The notes under the pieces are model-generated. The model worked only from the letters and a program-made list of their open reading frames with translations. It was not told where the DNA came from and ran no database searches. From positions 1,860,001-1,924,000 of the forward strand of contig CM074129.1 in the NCBI GenBank assembly GCA_037178625.1: a stretch of DNA of 64,000 bases, in the 5' to 3' direction. This document shows positions 42,431 to 53,273 of this stretch, in pieces; position 1 is the stretch's first letter; the number at the start of each line of letters is the position of its first letter. Made by a program: the position numbers and the translations under genes. This DNA comes from Skeletonema tropicum (Eukaryota; Bacillariophyta; Thalassiosirophyceae; Thalassiosirales; Thalassiosiraceae).

Positions 42431-45400
42431 GCTCTATACTGGTACCCTAGCTCTTGAAGCAACGCCTTTTTGCATCATCTACCTCACTCATGGCGAATAA
42501 GCATCGACACATATGATGTTGTTATGACCTCCCACCCTCATGTCACAGCTTCTTCATGAATTCTACAAACTTGAGCAAGCTATCACATTTCCCTAATGCC
42601 CCCTTTGAGAAGTACGAAAATCAGACATGCATGATGAGTGAAGACAGCTGCCAATATGCAACAATCAATTCACCTGACTTCAACTATCAACTCACCCACT
42701 CGAGATACTTCTCATGCGCCAGCATAAAATGCTCGATAGATTGTTCTCTCTCGCCCAACTCCAAATAGAAGTACGCTGCCAGCTCGTAAGCCAAGGCTTC
42801 TTCATGAATGAACTATGAGAATAATTATACAAATGCAATCACAAGCGATGAACGAATGTCAGAATTAAGGACTTCGTAATCATACAAAGCAATGCTTCTA
42901 TCCTGGTCTCTTACCTTGTGCTGCTTCGCTGATATTGCCGCCTTCTTGTAGTATCTTTTAGCTGTTTCGAAATCATTTTTGCAGAATGATTCCTCTGCTT
43001 CCAACAAATACCATTTATTCTCGAATGTCCACTGGGACGAATCCGCCCACCTTCTCAAGGCTGACTTCGATTGTTTGCCCTTTTCGCACCATTTCTGCTC
43101 CTTCGACTTTCTGGCCACCCAAAAGGCGATGAGACCAGTATAGAACGCATGAATGGCGTGGGCGAGAAATAATTGTCCCCAAGTAGTCTCTTGAAAGGCA
43201 AAATACTTCTCAATATTTTCGACTGCATCATCATATGATCGAAAAATGAAGCTGACATATGCTGTTTGATAGTGGTGCGATCTCAATACACTACAATTTG
43301 ACACCGAAATGTCTAGTCCCTCCGACGAATACTTTGGCTCTTCGCCAGTACCAGTCAACTTCGACAAGGTACGCTGAACTTGCTGGAGCTGGACCATGAA
43401 TATCAACTGCTGCCTTTGTTCAGAGAACTGTATTGAGTCAGCGCATAGTTCTTGCATTCTTTGTAAGTTGTCACCAGCAAAAAATTTAGCTGCGTTGGAG
43501 GCGAACAAGTTGATGACGGCTAGACTGCTATCACCGGATGCCATGGCCGCAGCGTATCCTTCATGATGATACTCCAAAGCGGCTTGAACCGGCTCAACAT
43601 ACAATTTGACTTGTGTGCATATGAAAATGACTTCGCCCGCATTTTCTCTCGAATCCACTTTGTCGAGGAGAGATAGAGCAAGCTTCACATAGTGATATCC
43701 CTCGTTGATATTCCCCTGCTTGGCCAAAGAAGAGCCATAGTAAGCGAATGCTACTGGAGAAACAGGACTCATTCCGTGTGTCAAGGAAAGCTGAATAATT
43801 TTGAGTGCAACATTCGGAACAAACTTGGGCATGAGTTGGGTCATTCCCATCTCCAACTTTCCTAAGAACTTCATTGCCATTATCATAGTAGGGTCGGTCA
43901 TTTTTCTGGGAATCAATAAGTCGTCACCATCACGATTTGAAATTAAATCTTTCGTCGCTTGCACACAAGCTTCCACACTGTCTCCTTGCACTTCAATACC
44001 CAGCTTGGATAGAATATCAAGCCCCTGTTCAATTGATTCCGCTAATCTAGAAGAAGAAGCCAACGCACATGTTTCAAGATACAACACGTCAAGCTTATCT
44101 TCAAAGAAATGTGCCTTCGCTACAACTTCCGCAATAAGTATCTTCAGGCTGGTACGATCCCCATTTGTAAGAGCGCATCTTGCTGCCAAACTAAACAGCT
44201 CCAAACTCAGTGAGTAGTGCTCTTCCCAGTGTTTCTTGCGAAGAAAAGAAATCCCACAGTCAAAATACGAGTACGCTGTTTCGTAATCTGACATTTCCAT
44301 TGCCTTCTTTCCAGCTCTCAAATTGAGTCGAGCAGCGGTGACATATTGACCCTTATCTTGAACAGCATGAGGACCTCCAAGATTTAGCTGATTTACAGCA
44401 GTGAAGAGAACACTGGCACTTGCATCTTCCTCTCCAATCAACAAAGACGATAGTTCAATACCATACTTAAAGTGAATGAGGCAGCGTTTCTTCACTGGTA
44501 TTGTGTTGTAGGCAGCTTCTTGGATTCGGTCGTGGGCGAAACGGTACTGATCATCAATCTTGTCCACCAGCCCTTCAGCCACAGCAATTTCGAGATTCTT
44601 GAGTACGTTGTCATCCAGCCCTTGTCTTTCCACAAAAGCGTTCTTCTCTGACGATGCTCCGAAGCATGACAAAACGAACAGTGCCCATTGGACCTCTTTT
44701 GGCAACTCTTCTAATGAGTCTGTCAAAAACATTGCAACATCATCGGGCAGTCTTCTAGACCGAATCTCCTTCGTGTCCCACTCCCATCGCCTTCGACTCA
44801 AGCTTGGACGCAACAGACCTTCATTGCTCAGCGAACGCATCAGTCGGGACACGAAGAGTGGGTTTCCCTTCGTCTTGTGAAATATTACATTCGACAAAGT
44901 CCGAGTTAGCCGTGGCGACAGACATAAAGTCTCTGAAACCATTGCGTTCAGCGTAGGCTCGTCCATGCAATCAAGTTTCATATTGATCCCCCCAGCGACG
45001 AGAATGTCAACTCCAGGCAACCACTTCGTTGTGGAGTCTCTTTCACGGGCGCATGCTAGAAAGAAAAAGTTCTCATGTGGCAAGGGCCCTGCTGCAAACA
45101 AGAGTTGGTTCACTACTGCGATGGATGCGGTATCTGCCCACTGCAAGTCATCGAGAAACAATGTGATGGGGACCGACGATGAACTGGAAATTACTTCCAC
45201 AAACTGGCACAACAAATATTGCACTCGCTTCTGAGCATTGATGCAGTCTTCGTTGTGATTGAGCACAGGCAACTCAGAGCCTAGAATGGTTGCCAAGCTG
45301 GGAATTATCTTCGACAAGTGGTATGACTCCTTCCCCAATACGGATCTCAACTGGGACGCCACCTCCTCTTTTATCGACGCCATGCCTTCATGTAACAAAA

Positions 45401-47209
45401 TACCACAATACTGGCTGAATGCTGATGCTAAGGCACTGAATGGTTTGCCCTGCTGAAGTTGATCAAACTTTCCAGATAGAAAGATACCTCCATCTGATAC
45501 CACGAACTTCCCAAATTCATTGGCCAAAAGCGACTTACCCGTGCCAGATGTGCCGGTGATACTTACTGGCGTGCACTCGCCAGATGATATCGACCGCCGG
45601 TATGCATCCTTGATGCTGGACAGTTCCACATTCCTACCAAACATCGTCTTCTCGATAAATTGCAATCCTGTTGTTGATAGTTTCGTCGTGTCTACATCAC
45701 GGAGAAAGGTATTGGGATTGTCTAGCATGAGTCGGAGGTCACTCCGGACATCAGACATGCTCTGGTATGAGTCTTCTCCACTGAGAGTACCATTGATGCA
45801 GTCCAGCATGTTGGCAACTAAATCACACAAAGGACTCGGAAGGCCCTTTGCTCTCAACGATTCTGCTAGTGCAGAGCAATCGTTGCTGATATCTCTACTC
45901 TGTTTCGATGCATGTTTCTTTTTTGGATTTGGATTATTAGGAGCATCATCAAAAGTGCGATTACCCAGCGGCTCATGTACGTATTGATCATCAATACTAT
46001 CAAATATGCTCAGTTCACCAGCCAGATCAATGGGTCCAGCTTGGTCGAAGGGGAGAATATCTGAGTCTTCTGACAGCTCTTGGGAAATCTCTTCAATCTT
46101 AGCGTCGGATTTGGAAGTTAATTTCTGTGCTACAAGTTCCTTGGGTGTGAGGAAATGTGCAGGCCGTTCTCCCCCCGAGAACAACACATAGAATACTACC
46201 CCAAGAGAAGAGATACATTGCATGACGACGTCCTTCAAAAGCCCACCATCATCAGCATCATTTGTAATGAGATTGAACAATGATGGTGAAAATTCTGCCC
46301 TAATGTAATCACAACCTGCTTCTTGAACGTCTCGATCTCTTCCATCTTCCAAAAGTGCAGTACCATCGTTGAGAACCGATCCGAATAAATCATCCACATC
46401 AAAATCGTTCACACCGGCATCACTGGGATTAAATCCTAGACTATCAATGAAACCTTGACTATCTAGACTGTCACGACGACCACCACCGCCGTGCATCACT
46501 TCGGATCCAACTCGATTGTTACTGTAAACGAAGATATTATCCACCCAATCAACACTTAGTGTGGGTGATTTACCAATTGCTTCCTCCTTGCAAAGTTGAT
46601 CAACTAATGAATATGCGACTTGCAGCGCCGGCATCAAGTAGTCATCCGAGCAGAGCGCTATAGAATTACGAAAATTTGTTGGCAAGTGCGACGGGTCTGT
46701 ACCTTCATTTGTTGTTGTAGAAGCACGTTTAGCATTGTGGAGGCCGGATAGATCGACCCCCTCTAATGCATGATGAATCCAATTTGATAGAATCATCTTC
46801 TCGTTTTTGTTAGACATCGTGTTAAATAGTGTTTTTTGCGTCTTTTGTCCGGACAATGATACTTCCACTTCAATTTTGCGGGATATTTTGTTCCGACTAG
46901 AGGGGTTGGGTTCAATGGTGTAGAAACCTTGCCGAACTATAATAATTGAAATTAGAATACTCAGTATGAGTTTTTTACAGGGCAGTTATGTCATCAGTTC
47001 ATTGGAGCGATTATGATGTCTTGTTTCGTCTCTACAAGATCAAGCTACTACCATACAGTTATCAGCTCTCTTCCGGCTCGCCTCTCGCCTCGTTCATTCA
47101 TGAACAAGTATGAACAAGTTTGTGCTCGACGCTCGAGCGAGGACAACAAACGCAGCATTAATTATGGTTCAATAAGTGGAAAGTACTTGATACTTCAACT
47201 GAGTAAGTA
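42431..47209. repeat. 4.78-kb segmental duplication, copy 2
   Basis: Direct-orientation partner of 23145-27907. Slightly longer because of small insertions, including a 10-bp tandem duplication of TATGAACAAG-like sequence near 47102. Confidence 0.95.
42563..46868 (-). CDS. Large AAA-ATPase / helical-repeat signalling protein (PknK/MalT-like), intact copy
   Basis: The main exon, 42915-46868, is open throughout. Its true start is uncertain: 46868 is only a GTG, the first ATG gives MSNKNEKMILSNW, and an upstream exon is likely. From the GTG, Walker A GTSGTGKSLL has Lys445 and Walker B is ITLFLDDLQWAD, with the FGRNVELSSIKDAYRR and KFDQLQQGKPFSALASAFSQ blocks typical of AAA_16/PknK ATPases. Weakly kinase-like sequence precedes it (ISSLGVVFYVLFSGGERP), and helical TPR-like repeats follow (YETAYSYFDCGISFL, YGSSLAKQGNINEGYHYV). 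Two 3' introns, 42813-42914 (GTAAGA...CATAG) and 42593-42695 (GTGAGT...ATTAG), join exons 42696-42812 (FIHEEALAYELAAYFYLELG) and 42563-42592 to a TAG. Frame read through the first intron is therefore not coding. Such STAND-type proteins act as ATP-driven signalling switches; the ligand is unknown. Confidence 0.82.
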
Positions 47210-47505
47210 GGTACTGGCGGTACTGGCGGACCCGGGACCCGGTTCACCCAGGGACATTTTACATTTCCTATTTTTACTTCTTGTTTTGTGGCAGACGCGA
47301 CAGGCCATTTTGGCCGTCTCGCTGAAGTGTCGCTGCCATCTGTCTGCTGTCTGCTCATTCCATCACAAAAAATTCGAATGTTGAGGAAGAAGAACATGGC
47401 CGTTGCGAGTTGCATTCGTGGCAGCATTTGAAAGTAGAAGTGTCAACTCATAACTCACACAACGAACTCACAAGTAGGCACAAAGGAAAGAAGACGACAG
47501 CAACC
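46869..47505. other. Divergent region between the ATPase gene and a plastid-type gene
   Basis: Contains the end of duplication copy 2 (47209), then a GC-rich patch (47210-47262) shared with 35024-35055. A splice-acceptor-like AATTATTATAG precedes the ATPase main exon on the minus strand, so an upstream exon may be hidden here. Confidence 0.4.
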
Positions 47506-49101
47506 ATGAAGGCATCCAACATCGTTGCCATATGCCACCTCGGCACAATCGTCGCACTCGCTCCGGTGCCATCACTTCAGAGCCGGCGGCCATCAACGTC
47601 CCTGATGGCCTATCGTCCTCCTCATCCACACCATCCGTGGAACCATCCAATCAACAGGCGGCCTCACTATTACAAATATTATTATTATTATCACCAGCAG
47701 CCACGTCAAAATCCATTCAGTCCACTCTCATCCAGCGCTGTTGACGCCGAAGTGTTAACCGAGGCTCAAGAACTTCTCAACGAGCAATTCTACAACAACA
47801 ACCGCAATAATGAACAATTTATCAACAATGATTCCGACGGGTGGAACCAACGACGCTCCAATTCCAAAGACTTTCGAACCACTAAAGAATTCCGTACTGC
47901 CGGTGCCGACGTGGACTCCGGCAGCAGCTCTACTACGACCAAACGGGAAAGCGAGGTAATCAACTTTGACCCCGAACAACCAATTTTCAAACCATTGAAA
48001 TCTGCCGATGAAAATGGAGACAAGGATCCATTTGAAGAGGAGTATGACGACTTTATGAAGTTTCAACGGAAGCAGAATGCACAGAGGCATCATCAGCTTG
48101 AGGAACAACAACAACCGCCGCACCGCCACTTTCCTCATGGTCCTCCTCATCCGGGCATGATGCCACCGCCCATGGGGGATTTTGACTTTGTTGATTTTGG
48201 GAATAATTTTGGAGAAGATGAGGCGTTTTTTGATATGCCACCTCCACCACTTGGTCATCCGCACATGATGCCACCAATGGACATGCCACCACCACCACCA
48301 CCACATTTCTTTGGACACGATGGTCCAATGGACGGTGGTCCCATGTTCATGTCAGAGAATCATCCCATGGAAGAAGAAGAGAATTATGTTGATCGTGTGG
48401 ACTTTGCCGATCATGGTCGTCCAGTCAATGATCGTGATAATACTGGTTCGGTTGATACCTTCTTTAGTGATCGTCCTGCAACCTACAAATCGAATAATGG
48501 CCAGCAGCAGCAGCAACAACAACAACAACGAGGAAGTAGGGGTGGTCCATCTGTATACACGGCAGAAGAAGAAGAGCTGATTGCCTCCATGGGTGGGATG
48601 GGACCACCCGGTCGTCCATCCACTCAAGAATTCGCCGAGGCGGGGACACAATCTGCAATGAGAAAATATCCACAATCTAGTCCAATGCCACCACCACCAC
48701 CTCAATTTCGTGAGGAGGGGTATTTGGGTGATAGTACACTCAAGGAAATATCCATGGATTATGGTGTCCCCATTACGTATTTGGCGGATGTCTTGGCTAC
48801 TTGGGGGGTACCCATTCCCATTGACCCAAACAGTCGATTGGGTGATATGGTGACTGGAGAGCAGGCATTTGCCATCCTTGAAGCGATTCATACACTTGAT
48901 GTGGCAGAACTGCATGAGCGATATGCGGAAGATGATTTGATGAATTTGTGTGATTATTATGATTTGGATATTAAGCTTGCGTTTGATTTTTGTATGGAGA
49001 GGGGATGGGCGTTGCCGTTTGGTGTGAGGACGTTTTTGAGGGTGGAGCAAGAGGCGGAATTGTTGGATGCGTTGGATGGTGGTGATGGTGGGATGTTTTG
49101 A
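47506..49101 (+). CDS. Probable plastid-targeted protein of unknown function (531 aa)
   Basis: The ATG at 47506 is chosen because the frame upstream (from 47410) has only a TTG, and because it gives a good presequence: MKASNIVAICHLGTIVALAP, a signal peptide with an ALAP-type junction like the diatom ASAFAP motif. The middle (about 60-400) is low complexity: Tyr/His, Asn, Gln, and Pro/Met/His repeats (GPPHPGMMPPPMGD). The C-terminal 130 residues form a compact helical domain (LKEISMDYGVPITYLADVLA, RLGDMVTGEQAFAILEAIHT, LMNLCDYYDLDIKLAFDFCM, RGWALPFGVRTFLRVEQEAE). It looks like two helix-turn-helix-like repeats, which I believe are conserved in photosynthetic stramenopiles but cannot name. Location is inferred from the presequence. 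Confidence 0.7.
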   Translation: MKASNIVAICHLGTIVALAPVPSLQSRRPSTSLMAYRPPHPHHPWNHPINRRPHYYKYYYYYHQQPRQNPFSPLSSSAVDAEVLTEAQELLNEQFYNNNRNNEQFINNDSDGWNQRRSNSKDFRTTKEFRTAGADVDSGSSSTTTKRESEVINFDPEQPIFKPLKSADENGDKDPFEEEYDDFMKFQRKQNAQRHHQLEEQQQPPHRHFPHGPPHPGMMPPPMGDFDFVDFGNNFGEDEAFFDMPPPPLGHPHMMPPMDMPPPPPPHFFGHDGPMDGGPMFMSENHPMEEEENYVDRVDFADHGRPVNDRDNTGSVDTFFSDRPATYKSNNGQQQQQQQQQRGSRGGPSVYTAEEEELIASMGGMGPPGRPSTQEFAEAGTQSAMRKYPQSSPMPPPPPQFREEGYLGDSTLKEISMDYGVPITYLADVLATWGVPIPIDPNSRLGDMVTGEQAFAILEAIHTLDVAELHERYAEDDLMNLCDYYDLDIKLAFDFCMERGWALPFGVRTFLRVEQEAELLDALDGGDGGMF

Positions 49102-49373
49102 GACATGTTGGGAAGATACAGAGAGAGAGAGCAGAGGAATATTTGAGGTAGATGGTGAGAATTGAAACTCTTACGGCAAAGAACGATAGAATTAGATGAG
49201 TACATATTATGCCGAATGAAGCGAAGGATTGAATCCTTGGATAATTTAGATACGTGAGAATTAATATTGCACAAAATTACTCCGAAAGATTGGTCAAAAA
49301 GATGGAATCAAGATTGACTTCTTGTATTTATCTGAAGTCTATTCATTTATGAAAAATCTATTGTCTATTTACA

Positions 49374-50927
49374 CTACGATCTAACTTGAAAGCAAACCTC
49401 TGGCATTCCTCTCATCATCTCAAAAGTGCAAGAGAGATTACAATTATTCACAACAAACGGTAGAGCTGTAGATCTGCCTACATTCCTATTAAGTTGCTCT
49501 AAGAATGCTGCGAAGTGATGCATGGTGCGTACACAATCTCTATTGAGAAAAGAAGCTATCTTCTTTCTCTGAATGGAGCACTCGTCATTACCGTTGCCAT
49601 TGAAATGCAAGGCATACTCGAGCCGAATAGAAGTTTGATTGCCTAACCCAAAGCCTTCAATGACGTTATTCGACGCAGCCAAGGCGAGGAGAGATCCGTT
49701 GCGTCTTTCGTCGAAGACACAATTTGCCAATGCCTCTACACCCTCTTGTGTCATGTATTTGGACCGCCCCAGAAGCAGAAACGACAATGTTCTATTGCAA
49801 CGTAGTCCATCTGCAAACGCTTTTGCGGCATCATCACCAATAGAGTTCTCGCATAAGCTCAGCATTTTCAAATCTGTATTTGTAACAAGCGCCTTTGCAA
49901 GTTTCTTTGCCGATGATGAGGACATGTTTGTGTTATCCAGATACAAGTTCTGCAGCGATGGACAGTAATGCACCTCCCTATTGTTGTTGTCATCTGTAAA
50001 CGAATCCCCAGCAATGCATGCTGCAATAGAGTTGAAGCAGTCACTTTGAAGGTCATTGCCATTCAACTTGAGACTAACAAGATTGCTTGTATGTTCAGCT
50101 AATGGCACTCTGATGTCCTCCATGCTGGTATGAATGCAAGCACGATTTGCAGATACTATAGCAGCATTCCTAGCGCTGGATAGCAACACAGAAAACAACC
50201 TATGCAAACCTCTACTTCTTTCAGCAGCAATATTGCATCTACTCAAATCCAAAGCTTGCAGTGAGCAACCATTCCATGAAATAGCTTGGGCAAGTGCGGT
50301 AACACCATCATTTCCAACCTCATTTCTTGACAAGTCAAGCGTCTTGATTGGTAGCGGTGCCCACTCTGAATTGCTAGGCACCAATAGCGAAGCTATCGAT
50401 ATGACACCTTGACAACTGATCTGACATCTTCTTAGAAACATCGAGTGTAGTGAACTTCGCTCATGACACTGAGATGATATGGCATCACACAGCTCAGTAA
50501 TGCATTCGTTTCCAAGATCATTTAGTGACAAGTCAAGAACTTCTGTGGAATTTGATCTTGAAAGTAATGATGCAAGTGAAGTTATTCCTCGTTTGATGTT
50601 TGTGCATCGAAGGTGAATCTTCTTCGCCAGATACATCCTACTATCGTCGTCTTGTTGCAATGAGCCACTGTCGTTGCTGTTGCGATGGCTGCGATGGCGA
50701 CACTCTTTCTCCATCTGATGCGCATTCAGTATAGCATGAACCAATTTGTCAAGACCATCGTTACCCACTGAGCGATGTGATAAGAAGATGATGTTAGTAT
50801 TTGCTTTCCATTTTCGACTTTCTATTGCGTTTGTTCCCGTTTGTTGCTCTATGCATGCATCGGTATGTTCATCTCGATGCAGCATACCGATTTGCTCGAT
50901 GTATTCCTCCAGGGAGTAATCAACCAT
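49374..50927 (-). CDS. RNI-type leucine-rich repeat protein (517 aa)
   Basis: ATG at 50927, single exon. The N-terminal 100 residues are polar with no signal peptide. From about residue 105 to 420 there are ribonuclease-inhibitor-like LRRs with the LxLSxNxLGN..x.L pattern: TEVLDLSLNDLGNECITELC, IKTLDLSRNEVGNDGVTALA, LQALDLSRCNIA, LVSLKLNGNDLQSDC, LQNLYLDNTNMSSSSAKKLA, LKMLSLCENSIGDDAAKAFA and LSFLLLGRSKYMTQEGVEAL. The tail (about 440-517) is helical (IASFLNRDCVRTMHHFAAFL). It is a cytosolic protein-interaction scaffold of unknown partner, unlike the LRR gene at 14.7-16.0 kb in its C terminus. Convergent with the preceding plastid-type gene. Confidence 0.85.
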   Translation of the reverse strand: MVDYSLEEYIEQIGMLHRDEHTDACIEQQTGTNAIESRKWKANTNIIFLSHRSVGNDGLDKLVHAILNAHQMEKECRHRSHRNSNDSGSLQQDDDSRMYLAKKIHLRCTNIKRGITSLASLLSRSNSTEVLDLSLNDLGNECITELCDAISSQCHERSSLHSMFLRRCQISCQGVISIASLLVPSNSEWAPLPIKTLDLSRNEVGNDGVTALAQAISWNGCSLQALDLSRCNIAAERSRGLHRLFSVLLSSARNAAIVSANRACIHTSMEDIRVPLAEHTSNLVSLKLNGNDLQSDCFNSIAACIAGDSFTDDNNNREVHYCPSLQNLYLDNTNMSSSSAKKLAKALVTNTDLKMLSLCENSIGDDAAKAFADGLRCNRTLSFLLLGRSKYMTQEGVEALANCVFDERRNGSLLALAASNNVIEGFGLGNQTSIRLEYALHFNGNGNDECSIQRKKIASFLNRDCVRTMHHFAAFLEQLNRNVGRSTALPFVVNNCNLSCTFEMMRGMPEVCFQVRS

Positions 50928-51209
50928 CTTGACTTGAATTCAGTCACCGTAACATGAAGCCCTCCTCAGCAGGCAGCTAATCTGATGGCTCATTATGATG
51001 GCAATTCATCGGCCAGTAACCACTAATAGTATCACGTCAGGTAGGTTTCATGAGCATGAAACACGTATGTTGACAGAATTTTGACGAAATGAGACATGAG
51101 TGTCATCTGTCATCGTCATAGGCGCAGCAAGTGCCCGATTTTCGGACCTCTGGAACCCGAGACACACACACCAACAAAAAATCCACCAAAAAATCAACAC
51201 AGATCAACC

Positions 51210-52326
51210 ATGGCAAGATCGAGAGCTACAGGCCGGGCAAAGAAGCAGCAACCAAACAAAAAGAACGCCAAGAAGGCTATTGTTTGCTCCGTATGCGGCA
51301 AAGGTGTTGGAAAGTAAGTTGTTGAACTGTCGCCGCCGGTCCACTTGATTCTGATCGTCTCGGCGGAGCAAATCTTTTCGATATGTTGATGTCTCCACAT
51401 GATTGCACATCTCACATCACATTACATTTCTACTTCATCTTCCCCATCTATCATCGCTGAAACACAGATACAAGTGCCCCAAGTGTAGATCACCATTCTG
51501 CTGCGTTCAATGTTCGAAAGATCACAAGGCAAAGTACTGTCCCGCCACTAAATCTAAATCAATTGAAGCTGGCGATGATGATGTGTCGAAGCAATCAAAC
51601 ACTACAGCAGCAACAGCGACAACATCATTATCCACAGTTGCCAGCAGTACCAACAACACGGAGCTCCAATCAAACTATCTACCAGCAGCAGCATTCGCTC
51701 AAGCATCATCTTCATCTTCTCAACCAAAGAAGAAGCGCATCCGTCGAAACGATGATGATGATGATAGCGACAATGATGAACCTGGCTGGAACATTACTGA
51801 AGAAATGAAACGAATGATTCACCATTCGGATTGGTTACGTAAAGAATTGGAAGATGGTGGACTTCGTCATTTGATTGAGCAGATTGATGCTGCTTCGGAT
51901 GTGGAAGAGGAGGAAGAAGAGGATGGTAATAACAACAATAATAACAGCAGCAAGAACAAGCGAAAGAATTGGAGGGGAAATAATGCCAATAAGAATGGGA
52001 ATACGGATATTTCACAGCGAGTATTGACATTGGCACGAACGAAACATTCTCATCCGAAGTTTGCTACATTTATAGATAGGTTACTGGTGACTGCGGGAGT
52101 ATTGACTGATGGAGGTGGAAGGGATGGTGAGGTTAATATGTTTGAAGAGGGAGGTAGTGGTAGATTAGAGTTGGTACCAGTGCCCCGTCGTGGTGGTCAA
52201 TTGGTTGCAGGAGCAGCAGCAGCAGTAGCAGCTGGTGCTGAAGAAGCAGAATCATCAAGTGAAGAGGGGGACAGCGACAGTGAGAGTCATTCGGATGATA
52301 GTGATGGAAGTAGTGCAGAGGAATAA
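51210..52326 (+). CDS. HIT zinc-finger protein (ZNHIT3/Hit1-like), two exons
   Basis: Exon 1 51210-51313, exon 2 51468-52326. The 154-nt intron starts GTAAGTTG and ends GAAACACAG and splits a Lys codon, so the zinc finger is only complete after splicing. The finger spans the junction: CSVCGKGVGK then YKCPKCRSPFCCVQCSKDHK and YC, the zf-HIT pattern of paired Cys/His ligands. Before it is a basic leader (MARSRATGRAKKQQPNKKNA). After it come a Ser/Gln-rich linker, a helix region (HHSDWLRKELEDGGLRHLIE) and LARTKHSHPKFATFIDRLL, matching the C-terminal part of Hit1/ZNHIT3. The acidic-Ser tail is low complexity. In yeast and human this protein helps assemble box C/D snoRNPs. Nuclear role by homology. 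Confidence 0.88.
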
Positions 52327-52365
52327 GCGGGGTTCCAGACGCTCACCCGCCCCGTACGTAGAACT

Positions 52366-52948
52366 CTGGTACAAAATCCACGTAAAAAAAAATCGACGAA
52401 ACGTGACGCGCCCCCTTCCCGCCAATTTTTTTATTAGTGAAATGCTCTAGCTTTGGGTCCGAGCGGCCAAAATCGAGATTGAAAGAGTTGATGTACCGGC
52501 TTTAAAGGTACTACCATCCTTTTGTCGACCGTAATGGGGGTTCTGTACATATGTTGGTTGGCCGATAATTCCAACTCTCTGCTGAGAAATGCATGTGAGA
52601 GTACACTAGCTTTTTGCTAGACAAATTTGGCCGGCCATCAGCCATCATGACTAGCATGAAGCTAGAGGGTACCTTCAAATGCATAGCTCGACGAAAATAT
52701 ACGCTTTCATCACCTACCCAGCACAGTATATACTCACATAATAGTCACCTAAAGGATAGTATCTCGGGAATAGCATGTAAACCACTTCCCTGAAACTTAA
52801 TTTTGGCCGCTCGGACCCAAAGCTAGAGCATTTTACTAATAAAAAAATTGGCGGGAAGAGGGCGCGTCACGTTTCGTCAAGGTTTTGAATTCCTACAAAT
52901 TTGGTTGAATTCCTACGGTGAGCAGTTTCTACGTGACTTTTGTACCAG
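52366..52948. mobile_element. 583-bp MITE with long terminal inverted repeats
   Basis: Arms of about 120 bp: left CTGGTACAAAATCCACGTA..., right ...TACGTGACTTTTGTACCAG. A nearly exact inner part runs from about 52395 to 52475 (GACGAAACGTGACGCGCCC..., GCTCTAGCTTTGGGTCCGAG) and matches about 52803-52880 in reverse. The right arm has an extra 30-40 bp including a repeated GAATTCCTAC. No coding capacity and no certain target duplication. Lies just downstream of the ZNHIT3-like gene. Confidence 0.82.
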
Positions 52949-53273
52949 TGGAACCTCTCTTATGAAGAAGTTGGTACCAGCACCGGCTACTGACACATAT
53001 TATATCTTATCAAGGGTGTAAATCATCCTATTATTATCATCTTGATAGAACAGCATATGACAAACTTATCATGTCTAGCGCAGTTACTGGGTCATACATT
53101 AGATTATATCCACTCCACCCCCCGCCTTTATGTGCAATTGAGAGTATTAGGTACTGATAACTTGCTTCTAACGTTAGTCACAAAAATAACCTGCTTTAAA
53201 TCGCTTTAATTTTTATATACAAATCCCCCCTTCTAAACTCCCCACATACGAAGGAGTTTTGTGTTTGTTACAA
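52949..53273. other. AT-rich spacer, no gene seen
   Basis: 325 bp between the MITE and the 3' end of the minus-strand gene. Nothing recognised. Confidence 0.35.

Noticed and set aside
42825..42914. C-terminal 30 residues of the ATPase open frame as coding
   Set aside because: They are read-through of an intron; good splice sites and downstream helical-repeat exons exist in both copies.
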